Assembly (NCBI GenBank): GCA_041946755.1 | Contig: JBHGBB010000006.1 | Location: 1-40,578 of the forward strand | DNA length: 40,578 bases | Reading direction: 5' to 3' | Source: JBHGBB01 sp041946755 | GTDB taxonomy: Bacteria > UBP4 > UBA4092 > JAOAEQ01 | In this document: one piece after another, positions 15,061 to 21,474 of the stretch | Layout of the letters: the number at the start of each line of letters is the position of its first letter | Numbering within the stretch: the stretch's first letter is position 1 | The notes under the pieces: model-generated | Seen by the model: only the letters and a program-made list of their open reading frames with translations | What the model was told of the DNA's origin: nothing | The model's database searches: none | Translations under genes and position numbers: made by a program

Positions 15061-15969
15061 TTATTCCATTAAAGATAATTCTTGGACCGGGACGTAGAAA
15101 CGCCCTGTTTCTCCGGCAATCCGCACTTTATAGCGTAGTGCTTCTGCCAATGACATCTTTCCGTCAAGTATAAAGTATAAATCTTGTCCCGACATACCTA
15201 TAAGATTTGTAGCTCTTCCACGGGAAAAGGCGTCTAATCCGTTCTCCGTAAAACCAGCATGACTAACGAAAAGTCCCCTCGACCATTGGGCTTTACTTTC
15301 AACCTGTTCTTTGAACTGAACAAGATCACCTTGCCCAGTGGGGGAATTCTCCCATTTAGCTTCCACTAAGTACAGTTCATGGTCGAGTTCAAAGCTGCCG
15401 TCAATTTGTTCACGCGTACCCAACTTAAACGCGAGACGAGGATTTAGTTTAAAAGCAATAAACAAGCTATTGAGAAACTTCTCGAAGGCAATCCCACGAA
15501 TATGAGGAGCTATTGTGGTAAGTGCTATGAGTTCCGCTTTTAAATTACTCAAGTCGGGAAGTGCTTCTTTCGATTGAGTAATATTCTGCGCACGTGGTAA
15601 GCTATCGATGAACGTTGGATCCCATAGTTCTGGAATTTTAAAACTAAGACGAACAATAATATCATTTAGGTTTTTGAGTTCCTCCTGCGTCAGCGGATTG
15701 CCTTTCTTGCTTCGGTAGGAAATCGCCTTTTGAACAATGGCAATAATTAAAGAACAAAAACGATCTCTTCTATTACCCAGAGTGCATTCAAGCAGTGAAC
15801 GCACTGCAGGTAGTTTACTGCCACCCTGCCAAAACTCGTCGAGGCCAACCTCGTGTGCCGCACCAGGAAACGATATGGTAGCATCCCCGAACGGTGTTCC
15901 CGGCAAGAAGTCATATAGAAAATTCGCTAGCTCTGTAATTGCCTGTGTTTCCGCAAGCGATATTGACAC
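15061..15969 (-). CDS. PD-(D/E)XK restriction-endonuclease-like protein with uncharacterised N-terminal domain
   Basis: The C-terminal half (about residues 155-265) has an Mrr-like nuclease core: Glu163 in FEKFLNSLF, Asp190 in QIDGSFEL, and Glu203-x-Lys205 in LYLVEAKW, followed by a Gln-containing helix (QFKEQVESK) and the strand GLFVSHAGFTENG. These are the metal-binding and catalytic positions of Mrr_cat enzymes. Residues 1-125 form a separate helical domain (LANFLYDFLPG, then LDEFWQGGSKLPAVRSLL, then LSFKIPELWDPTFID) that I cannot name. Translation starts at GTG 15969 behind AGAGGGATGAAAG. It lies 99 bases downstream of the TIR gene on the same strand. A weak promoter-like TTGTAT/TATATA pair is in that gap. 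No methyltransferase is nearby, so this is not a conventional restriction-modification enzyme. Confidence 0.75.
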   Translation of the reverse strand: MSISLAETQAITELANFLYDFLPGTPFGDATISFPGAAHEVGLDEFWQGGSKLPAVRSLLECTLGNRRDRFCSLIIAIVQKAISYRSKKGNPLTQEELKNLNDIIVRLSFKIPELWDPTFIDSLPRAQNITQSKEALPDLSNLKAELIALTTIAPHIRGIAFEKFLNSLFIAFKLNPRLAFKLGTREQIDGSFELDHELYLVEAKWENSPTGQGDLVQFKEQVESKAQWSRGLFVSHAGFTENGLDAFSRGRATNLIGMSGQDLYFILDGKMSLAEALRYKVRIAGETGRFYVPVQELSLME

Positions 15970-16068
15970 CTTTCATCCCTCTTATTTTTTAATATATTAA
16001 TTTATATAAAATCGTAATGATAGCATATACAATATGGTAATGTATTTCTAATCTATTCTATATTATCT

Positions 16069-16962
16069 TTATACTAACATATTCCCATTATCTTCATCGT
16101 CCTTGCTAGATGCTTCTCGCCCCAGTTTTTTAAGAATCATATGTACTAGCTGTTCAGGTGTCTTCTTCTGCAAATCCACATAACCTATCGTGTGGCGAAT
16201 ACCTGGAACCTCCGTATCGTCAAAACGTGTAGGTAAAATATATTCAACCTTTTCTTGAACTGCTCTTGCAAGCGCGCTCCTACGTTCATGATTAGGCCAC
16301 AGTTTCTCTGCATAGTATTTCGATATAAACATCTCACAATATCGCGCTGACCGGTAGACCTTATCCAAGTGCTCAGTTAAGTCTTTGCCCCAGAGCGTAA
16401 CTTCCTCGTAGCGATCATAGAAGCAAGATACACCGCTAGTCACGAGGCCGTCAGCAACTTGCTCAACATAAGCTCGGTCTTCTCCCGCAAAAGATAGTAC
16501 AATCTCATAAATATCAGGTTTCGATGCATCTAGACTTTCACTGCCAATTTCCGCGGCCTTGTAAATTGGACGGCCAGATACTCTTTCCGCGATAACCAAA
16601 CGGTAACCGTCTTTTTCGAGCAAATGATTAAAATCTTCCACGTACGTTGTGATCTCTTTATCATCATTCGCCACAAGAGGGTGAACGCACATCTCGACAA
16701 AACGGAGAAATATCTTGTCATCACATTGGGGTAATTTTAAACGGTCAAGAAGGAGATAATCATAGGACCAGTCGTAATTATTCACCATGTGCTGCCAAAT
16801 GTCGCCTACCGCGTCCTGAAACCGATTGTCGGTAGAAGGCATACTTGAGAGATCCCAAACACGTTTAAGAAACGCAAGAAGGTCCATGCGTCCATGAAAT
16901 GGACGGTCTGCCATCAAAATCCGATCAATGAGAGATGATCGTGTAATATCGGTAATTTTCAT
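16069..16962 (-). CDS. TIR-domain protein with AbiJ-NTD3-like N-terminal domain
   Basis: Residues about 152-285 form a bacterial TIR domain: the betaA start EIVLSFAGEDRAYVEQ, a BB-loop region SCFYDRYEEVTLWGKDL, then FISKYYAEKLWPNHERRSAL with Glu226 in the position of the catalytic Glu of NAD-cleaving TIRs, and the betaE YVDL. Residues 1-135 (DRPFHGRMDLLAFLKRVWDL, MPSTDNRFQDAVGDIWQHM, NNYDW, DKIFLRFVEMCVHPLV) match my recollection of the AbiJ N-terminal domain 3 found on abortive-infection effectors. The likely role is an anti-phage effector that depletes NAD+ once the N-terminal domain or a partner senses infection. A consensus promoter lies 180 bases upstream. It is probably cytoplasmic, as there are no membrane helices. 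Confidence 0.82.
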   Translation of the reverse strand: MKITDITRSSLIDRILMADRPFHGRMDLLAFLKRVWDLSSMPSTDNRFQDAVGDIWQHMVNNYDWSYDYLLLDRLKLPQCDDKIFLRFVEMCVHPLVANDDKEITTYVEDFNHLLEKDGYRLVIAERVSGRPIYKAAEIGSESLDASKPDIYEIVLSFAGEDRAYVEQVADGLVTSGVSCFYDRYEEVTLWGKDLTEHLDKVYRSARYCEMFISKYYAEKLWPNHERRSALARAVQEKVEYILPTRFDDTEVPGIRHTIGYVDLQKKTPEQLVHMILKKLGREASSKDDEDNGNMLV

Positions 16963-17150
16963 ATCTCAGACATTTTGAAAAAGCTTCTCTTTACCGTATA
17001 TATCTTTTGTATAAGACCATATAGACAGCGTTGTACTACAATATATGATGTTCAAAGACATCTCTGGATTATTTTTTATATATTATCTACCTAAAAGTGA
17101 TATACCATAAAGTCTATTCAGATTAAGTTGTCTGCATAAGTATATGGGTT

Positions 17151-17179
17151 ATTATAAGGGAACTAATATTTCTTGTCAA
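17151..17179 (-). promoter_or_regulatory. Perfect-consensus sigma70 promoter upstream of the TIR gene
   Basis: Minus-strand TTGACA (17174-17179), exactly 17 bases, then TATAAT (17151-17156). The predicted start near 17144 leaves an untranslated leader of about 180 bases before the TIR ATG at 16962. No intact reading frame on this strand fills that leader. Confidence 0.75.
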
Positions 17180-17253
17180 GGACAAATTCATCGTGATTTT
17201 TTAATAGAAAAAGTATTTTGGTTTTGATTCTCATTATAAGATTTTTCTTTTTC

Positions 17254-17797
17254 CTATGAAACATAATTCATGTCTTTTAAAACAACTTTATTCGTTCTTC
17301 CGTTAAAGATGTAGATATATACTTCACCCAAACCCCATACCGGTCCGATTTGATACTGTTGGGTACATACCAGGATAAACGGTACCGGCGCTATACTGAT
17401 CATCGAAACTGTTGCATCGGATTTATTTTCAAAAACTCGATGTGCTCTATTCGGATCACGTTGCGTTTCTCGATACATTTTCCTGACCGTAGCTTTAAAT
17501 TCATGCCGGATCGGAATATCCATCGAGAGCCAACTTGACATATGAATACAGATATAACCAAAAATAAATAATATAAGTCCGAAGTTTCGGTTGCATTTTC
17601 CGGGTTAAATAAAACAATATCCCATAAATAATAAGTATGCAAACCAAGGATACCGGCATTTCCCAACTAAATAAAATATAGATCAAACTTAAAATAAGAT
17701 GTAATATAGATTTCCAGATAAATATTCCTATTAAAAAAAGGAGTATTAGCCCTGAAACTATAGCTAAGAATATTTTCTTGGATTTACTCATGTCCAA
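17254..17797 (-). pseudogene. Frameshifted membrane protein gene (three TM plus soluble C-terminus)
   Basis: Two overlapping minus-strand frames look like halves of one gene. The first (17797-17501) encodes a short basic start (MSKSKKI) and three hydrophobic helices, then ends RTYIIYFWLYLYSY... at a stop. The second (17541-17254) carries a soluble tail with MDIPIRHEFKATVRKM, FILVCTQQYQIGPVWGLGEVY and IYIFNGRTNKVVL. Removing one base from the homopolymer at 17560-17564 (TTTTT on the coding strand) joins them as YIIYFGYICIHMSSW, giving one protein of about 178 residues. It could be a true frameshift, programmed slippage, or a sequencing error. I do not recognise the family. A promoter sits immediately in front, and the gene ends about 75 bases before the TIR promoter. 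Confidence 0.6.
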
Positions 17798-17798
17798 A

Positions 17799-17827
17799 AT
17801 TATACATCTATTCTATATTTATATCAA
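17799..17827 (-). promoter_or_regulatory. Promoter giving a probably leaderless transcript
   Basis: Minus-strand TTGATA (17822-17827), 17 bases, then TATAAT (17799-17804). Transcription would begin about seven bases later, at the ATG at 17791 of the membrane gene (second of two in-frame ATGs), so the mRNA would have almost no leader. Confidence 0.55.
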
Positions 17828-18220
17828 TTTGAATTTAGCTCCGGCGGAGCTAAATGCAACGTTCTTATAATTTATTGCTTTTATTATGGTTAAGCAAGTT
17901 GCAAATTTTGCAACTTGCTATATAGTAGTAGCGACTCATTGAGTTGCTAAAAAACTTTGGACTGCGAAAGTTTACTTTCGCTTTGTTTTTAAGAAGCTTT
18001 CTGTCGGCATAAAATTAACGGTTCAAATAAAATTTTTCAAGCATAGCGGTAGTAAATTTATCCCGAACACTTTCGGGGCTACCGCACTCCACAATTAAGG
18101 ACGGGGGAACCCCGCCCCTACTCCAGAGTATGTTCAACCCTAGCATCGGAAATATTTTATCAAGAGAGTAGGAGTTATTACCTTGATTTCGGTATGGTTA
18201 GATAAACCAACCCGTCCGAT

Positions 18221-18253
18221 GTTGAATTTTTATCCAATGGATAAAAATTCAAC
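18221..18253. repeat. Perfect 16-bp-stem palindrome
   Basis: The arm GTTGAATTTTTATCCA, one central A, then its exact complement. AT-rich arms, with no adjoining T-run that would make it a terminator on either strand. Confidence 0.85.
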
Positions 18254-18362
18254 TTAACCTAAGGTTTTTATGAATTGATTGAAAATATTATGGTTACAAG
18301 GGAAGTTGAACTTTTCGCAATTTGAGAAAAGTTCAACTTGAAGGATTTTGATACCGGAATGC

Positions 18363-18391
18363 AACCCGAATTGGTCGGACCAATTCGGGTT
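18363..18391. repeat. Perfect 14-bp-stem palindrome with CCGAATTGGTC core
   Basis: The arm AACCCGAATTGGTC, one central G, then its exact complement. The inner core CCGAATTGGTC-G-GACCAATTCGG recurs identically at 40391-40431 beside the mraZ promoter, with different outer arms. Confidence 0.9.
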
Positions 18392-18426
18392 ATAATCCGG
18401 TTCATTTTTGGTTAACATTCAATTTC

Positions 18427-18445
18427 GGGCGAGGGAACCTCGCCC
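18427..18445. repeat. GGGCGAGG-GAA-CCTCGCCC hairpin followed by CCTAC
   Basis: A perfect 8-bp stem with a GAA loop. It shares the pattern GGG(N5)...(N5)CCCCTAC with hairpins at 18099-18117 and 18848-18867; all three end in CCCCTAC although the middles of the stems differ. Confidence 0.75.
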
Positions 18446-18575
18446 CTACCCGCAAGATAATTAATTAACCTTGAAATAGGTTATGATATAATTTAATCAA
18501 TTTACCTTTAATTCTGAAACAAAGGCACTTAGACAGTAAATCGATTCATTTAAAAATGCAAAATTAGCATTGCAA

Positions 18576-18602
18576 ATTTTATCCGCCTTAGGCGGATAAA
18601 AT
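18576..18602. repeat. Perfect 13-bp-stem palindrome with TCCGCCTTAGGCGGA core
   Basis: ATTTTATCCGCCT, one T, then the exact complement. The core also occurs at 9532-9546 in the 5' part of the secreted protein gene. Flanked here by ATGCTAAATGCTAAAT repeats that run up to the yqeC-like gene. Confidence 0.85.
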
Positions 18603-18628
18603 GCTAAATGCTAAATTTCAAATGGATT

Positions 18629-19501
18629 ATGAAAATTACCCTGACTAACCAAGATATTCTAACCTCGTTCGGTATAACCAACCCGATGGTAATCAGTATT
18701 GTGGGCAGCGGTGGGAAAACTACCCTCATGTATCGGTTGGCAAAAGAATTGACCCATAAGAATAAACAGGTTATCTCGACAACGACTACTAAAATATATC
18801 CGCCGAAATCGGCCCAATCCCCGAAATTGATAATAAAAACAAAAATAAGGGCAGAAGATTTTCTGCCCCTACTTGAACATTATCGACATATAACCATCGC
18901 AGAATCGAAAAATCAAGAAGGCAAATTGATCGGCATCCAGCCGGAACTAATCGACCGACTCAATATCAAGCTTATAAAACCAAGGAAACTGGATTATATC
19001 TTGGTAGAAGCAGATGGTTCCCGAGGTAAATCCTTAAAAGCGTATCGATCAGGAGCATGGATTCCCGCCTCCGCGGGAATGACACCAGCACTGCAGAAGC
19101 AGAGACCAAATACGATTCCGCAATCCGCAATCATCAATCCGAAATGTATGGTTGAACCAGTGATACCAAGTTCTACGAACTTGTGTATTCTGGTTCTCGG
19201 CTGGGATATTCTAGGGAAACCGTTGAATAACCGGTATGTTCATCGAGCTCAGCTGCTGAGTCGGTTAATTAATGTTAAAATAAATACTCTCATTTCGGTT
19301 CCGATACTGATTAAATCGTTATGTATTGAAGGAGGGTATTTATCCCGTATCCCTAAAACATGCAGATTAATCGTTTTGATTAATAAAGCTGATTTCGAGG
19401 CTGATAAAAGAAGATTGAATCAGTTTTGTCATAGATTATTAAAGGAATCTCCAAGACCGATCGATAGAATCGTTATCGGAGAACTAAAAGGTTCTCGCTA
19501 A
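18629..19501 (+). CDS. yqeC: YqeC-like selenium-dependent hydroxylase accessory P-loop protein with in-frame insertion
   Basis: The start has a P-loop of the form VGSGGKTT, then ISTTTTKIYPP and DYILVEADGSRGKSLKAY, followed later by EPVIPSSTNLCILVLGWDILGKPL and LIVLINKAD. This is the order seen in YqeC proteins, which cluster elsewhere with selenium-dependent molybdenum hydroxylases. The biochemical role is not settled and no molybdenum or selenium genes are in view. Between KAYR and EPVIP, where relatives are nearly contiguous, there are about 34 extra residues including AWIPASAGMT, encoded by a REP-like element. I chose ATG 18629 because the seven codons before it (from 18608) lie in repeat text. 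Whether the protein still works with the insertion is unknown. Confidence 0.75.
   Translation: MKITLTNQDILTSFGITNPMVISIVGSGGKTTLMYRLAKELTHKNKQVISTTTTKIYPPKSAQSPKLIIKTKIRAEDFLPLLEHYRHITIAESKNQEGKLIGIQPELIDRLNIKLIKPRKLDYILVEADGSRGKSLKAYRSGAWIPASAGMTPALQKQRPNTIPQSAIINPKCMVEPVIPSSTNLCILVLGWDILGKPLNNRYVHRAQLLSRLINVKINTLISVPILIKSLCIEGGYLSRIPKTCRLIVLINKADFEADKRRLNQFCHRLLKESPRPIDRIVIGELKGSR
18848..18867. repeat. GGGCAGAA-GATT-TTCTGCCC hairpin inside the yqeC-like gene
   Basis: A perfect 8-bp stem with a 4-base loop, then CCTAC, inside the coding sequence (residues IRAEDFLPLLE). It has the same GGG...CCCCTAC frame as the intergenic hairpins at 18099 and 18427. Confidence 0.6.
19059..19114. repeat. 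REP-like palindromic element inserted in frame in the yqeC-like gene
   Basis: ATTCCCGC-CTCC-GCGGGAAT (19061-19080) plus about 35 further bases align with the intergenic element at 20775-20830, including GGAATGAC and GAAGCAG. The palindrome translates as IPASAG within AWIPASAGMT. Confidence 0.85.
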
Positions 19502-19593
19502 GAGCGCTAAGAAAACGCCAAGAACGCAAAGATAAACTTAAAGAATCATTGCGCTCTTTATTCAATCCTTGGCGTGCTTTGCGAGAAAGTCTT

Positions 19594-20766
19594 GTGCAGT
19601 TAATACTTAAAAAAAATGAAGAGAAACGAATTAAGGCCGGTCATCCCTGGATATTTAGTAATGAACTATCGAAGGTAGACAAATGCGAGCCGGGAGAACC
19701 GGTTGACGTCTATGATTTCCGGCATCAGTTTATCGGCCGGGGATATTATAATCCGCATACCTTAATCGCTGTTCGTCTCTTAACCCGAAATAAAGAGGAA
19801 GAAATCAATCCCGAATTCTTCAAGAGAAAAATCAATGATGCCATCAAATATCGGCAACAGATATATCCCTTGGATAGTTCATATCGAGTGGTATATAGCG
19901 AATCCGATGGGCTTCCCGGCCTGATAATTGATAAATATGAGAAGAGTCTGGTGCTCCAAATTCTAACCGCTGGAATGCAGAAATGGCAGGAAACTGTTAT
20001 CCAGATTCTTGTCGAATTACTCAATCCGGATTGCATCTATGCTAGAAACGATTCGAATTTCAGAGTGCTGGAAGGTTTATCGCAAGAAAATAATCTGGTC
20101 TATGGAAAACTCACCAGCCCGGTAATCATCGTTCAAGATGGATACCAGTTTAAAGTTGATATCGCTGTAGGTCAGAAAACCGGGTTCTTTTTCGACCATC
20201 GGGATAACCGGAAATCATTAGCCTCGCTTGTCGCCGGCAAGAAAGTATTAGACCTATTTTGCGGTATCGGCCCTTGGTCGATATATGCAGCGAAATATGG
20301 AGCTCAAGAAGTAGTTGCTATCGATAGTTCGGAATCAGCAATAGAATTAGCGAAAGAAAATGCGAAGTTAAATCAGGTTGATAAGATCTGCCACTTCAAG
20401 GTAGAAGAAGCGTTTGACGCCTTAGAAAGATTCGAACAGGAGAAACAACAATTTGAAGTTATTATCCTAGACCCCCCGGCATTTGCTAAAAGTAAATCCC
20501 ATATCCCCACTGCTATTAAAGGGTATCGGGAGATAAACCAACTTGCCATGCAATTGATTCACCCCGGAGGATATCTGGTAACCTCTTCTTGCTCATATCA
20601 TATCAATCGAGAGATGTTTCTGGAGATGCTCACCGAAGCTGCGGAAAAAGCGAAGGTCGGATTACGGCTAATCCGCATCGGGCATCAGGCATTAGACCAT
20701 CCGATAGTGTTATCTATCCCGGAAACTGAATACCTTAAGTGCATTACCGTGCAAATACTGCGGTAA
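19594..20766 (+). CDS. rlmI: RlmI-like class I rRNA (cytosine-5-)methyltransferase with PUA domain
   Basis: An N-terminal PUA-like RNA-binding domain (KKNEEKRIKAGHPWIFSNEL, then VDVYDFRHQFIGRGYYNP) precedes a Rossmann SAM-methyltransferase. Motif I is VLDLFCGIGPWS, the acidic ribose-binding position is AIDSSESAIELAK, motif IV is ILDPPAFAKSK, and the catalytic Cys is in SSCSYH. RlmI methylates C1962 of 23S rRNA in E. coli; related proteins may have other RNA targets. The frame runs back to a TTG at 19549, but that part is encoded by a GCGCTAAGAACGCAAAG-type repeat, so I prefer the GTG at 19594. It follows the yqeC-like gene on the same strand and converges on rsfS. Confidence 0.82.
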   Translation: MQLILKKNEEKRIKAGHPWIFSNELSKVDKCEPGEPVDVYDFRHQFIGRGYYNPHTLIAVRLLTRNKEEEINPEFFKRKINDAIKYRQQIYPLDSSYRVVYSESDGLPGLIIDKYEKSLVLQILTAGMQKWQETVIQILVELLNPDCIYARNDSNFRVLEGLSQENNLVYGKLTSPVIIVQDGYQFKVDIAVGQKTGFFFDHRDNRKSLASLVAGKKVLDLFCGIGPWSIYAAKYGAQEVVAIDSSESAIELAKENAKLNQVDKICHFKVEEAFDALERFEQEKQQFEVIILDPPAFAKSKSHIPTAIKGYREINQLAMQLIHPGGYLVTSSCSYHINREMFLEMLTEAAEKAKVGLRLIRIGHQALDHPIVLSIPETEYLKCITVQILR

Positions 20767-20774
20767 TGCAAATC

Positions 20775-20830
20775 CGATTCCCGCCTTCGCGGGAATGACG
20801 TCATCCCTGTGGAAGCAGGGACGAAATCCG
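20775..20830. repeat. REP-like element (ATTCCCGC...GCGGGAAT plus CCCTG...CAGGG)
   Basis: Two adjacent hairpins: an 8-bp stem with a CTTC loop (20777-20796) and a 5-bp CCCTG/CAGGG stem (20805-20820), linked by TGACGTCA. It is homologous to the in-gene copy at 19059-19114, and its second hairpin resembles 10635-10654. It lies immediately after the rlmI-like gene. Confidence 0.8.
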
Positions 20831-20937
20831 AAACAATATCAAAATCCCAAATCCCTCATCCCAAATTTGATTTTGTTTAGATATTGGATATTTATCTTTT
20901 TGTTTCGATATTCGACATTCGATATTCGATATTATTG
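20831..20937. repeat. Degenerate AATCCCAAATCC / ATTCGATATTCG repeats
   Basis: This convergent gap is filled by AATCC(C/G)AAA units followed by TCGATATTCGACATTCGATATTCGATATT. No terminator with a clear T-run is seen. Confidence 0.6.
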
Positions 20938-21354
20938 CTAGGATAGTTTCCACTCCGGGTTAGCCAAATCCGGGATATGACCATGGATTACCGGGGCATC
21001 GCCCCAGAGCCGTTCGAGTTCATAATATTCTCTCGATTCCGGGTCCAATATATGGACGACTACCGATCCATAATCTAGAATAATCCAATGGCCGAATTCA
21101 TATCCTTCCCGATGGAAACATTTAGTGTTATACTCCGATTTCAGGGTTTGAGAGAGATATTCCGCAATCGCCCGCACCTGGGTATCCGAATCGCCGCTGC
21201 AGAGCACAAAGAACTCGGTAAATTCGGTTAGCTTTCTTAAATCTAGAACCGCAATTGCGATTCCTTTTTTATCCGCAGCTAATTTCGCTGCTCGTATAGC
21301 TAGTTGTCGTGAAGTAATTTGTTCTTCACCACCTTTCAGAAAAGATAAAGTCAT
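20938..21354 (-). CDS. rsfS: Ribosomal silencing factor RsfS (Iojap/YbeB family)
   Basis: The RsfS fold is clear: AIRAAKLAADKKGIAIAVLDLRKLTEFTEFFVLCSGDSDTQVRAIAEYL, then GYEFGHWIILDYGSVVVHILDPESREYYELERLWGDAP. RsfS binds ribosomal protein uL14 on the large subunit and blocks joining with the 30S subunit when nutrients are short. I place the start at ATG 21354, 26 codons into a longer frame beginning at 21429. Those 25 residues are encoded by repeat-like AACCC/TTAACC text and have no counterpart in the family. Neither start has a convincing ribosome site, so the start is uncertain. It follows yqeK on the same strand, the usual pairing. Confidence 0.88.
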   Translation of the reverse strand: MTLSFLKGGEEQITSRQLAIRAAKLAADKKGIAIAVLDLRKLTEFTEFFVLCSGDSDTQVRAIAEYLSQTLKSEYNTKCFHREGYEFGHWIILDYGSVVVHILDPESREYYELERLWGDAPVIHGHIPDLANPEWKLS

Positions 21355-21474
21355 TGGGTTAAGGTTAAGTAGTGTGTTTAGCAGTTGGGTTACGTTGTTA
21401 GTAAAAAACTTACTACCCATAACTAACAACCTTACTCACTCCTTTACCCTAACCTAATAACTTAAAAAAAAACG

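Larger units (their letters stand above)
17833..18445. repeat. Cluster of ten short inverted repeats (palindrome nest)
   Basis: A gene-free stretch crowded with mostly perfect, very short-loop inverted repeats: 17833-17855 (11-bp stem, 1-base loop), 17893-17919 (13 bp, 1), 17929-17949 (10 bp with one G-T, 1), 17964-17981 (8 bp, 2), 18046-18085 (nested 7+6 bp), 18099-18117 (8 bp with one mismatch, 3), 18221-18253 (16 bp, 1), 18303-18339 (14 bp, 9), 18363-18391 (14 bp, 1) and 18427-18445 (8 bp, 3). Most have unrelated sequences, so this is not a tandem array of one repeat. No coding capacity is evident in 17805-18607. Confidence 0.85.

Noticed and set aside
15061..15969. Conventional restriction-modification system
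   Set aside because: No methyltransferase or specificity gene is adjacent, so only a nuclease-like protein can be claimed.
17833..18445. Palindrome nest as a CRISPR array or integron attC array
   Set aside because: The stems differ in sequence and spacing, there is no repeated unit with spacers, no GTTRRRY-type sites, and no cas or integrase gene in view.
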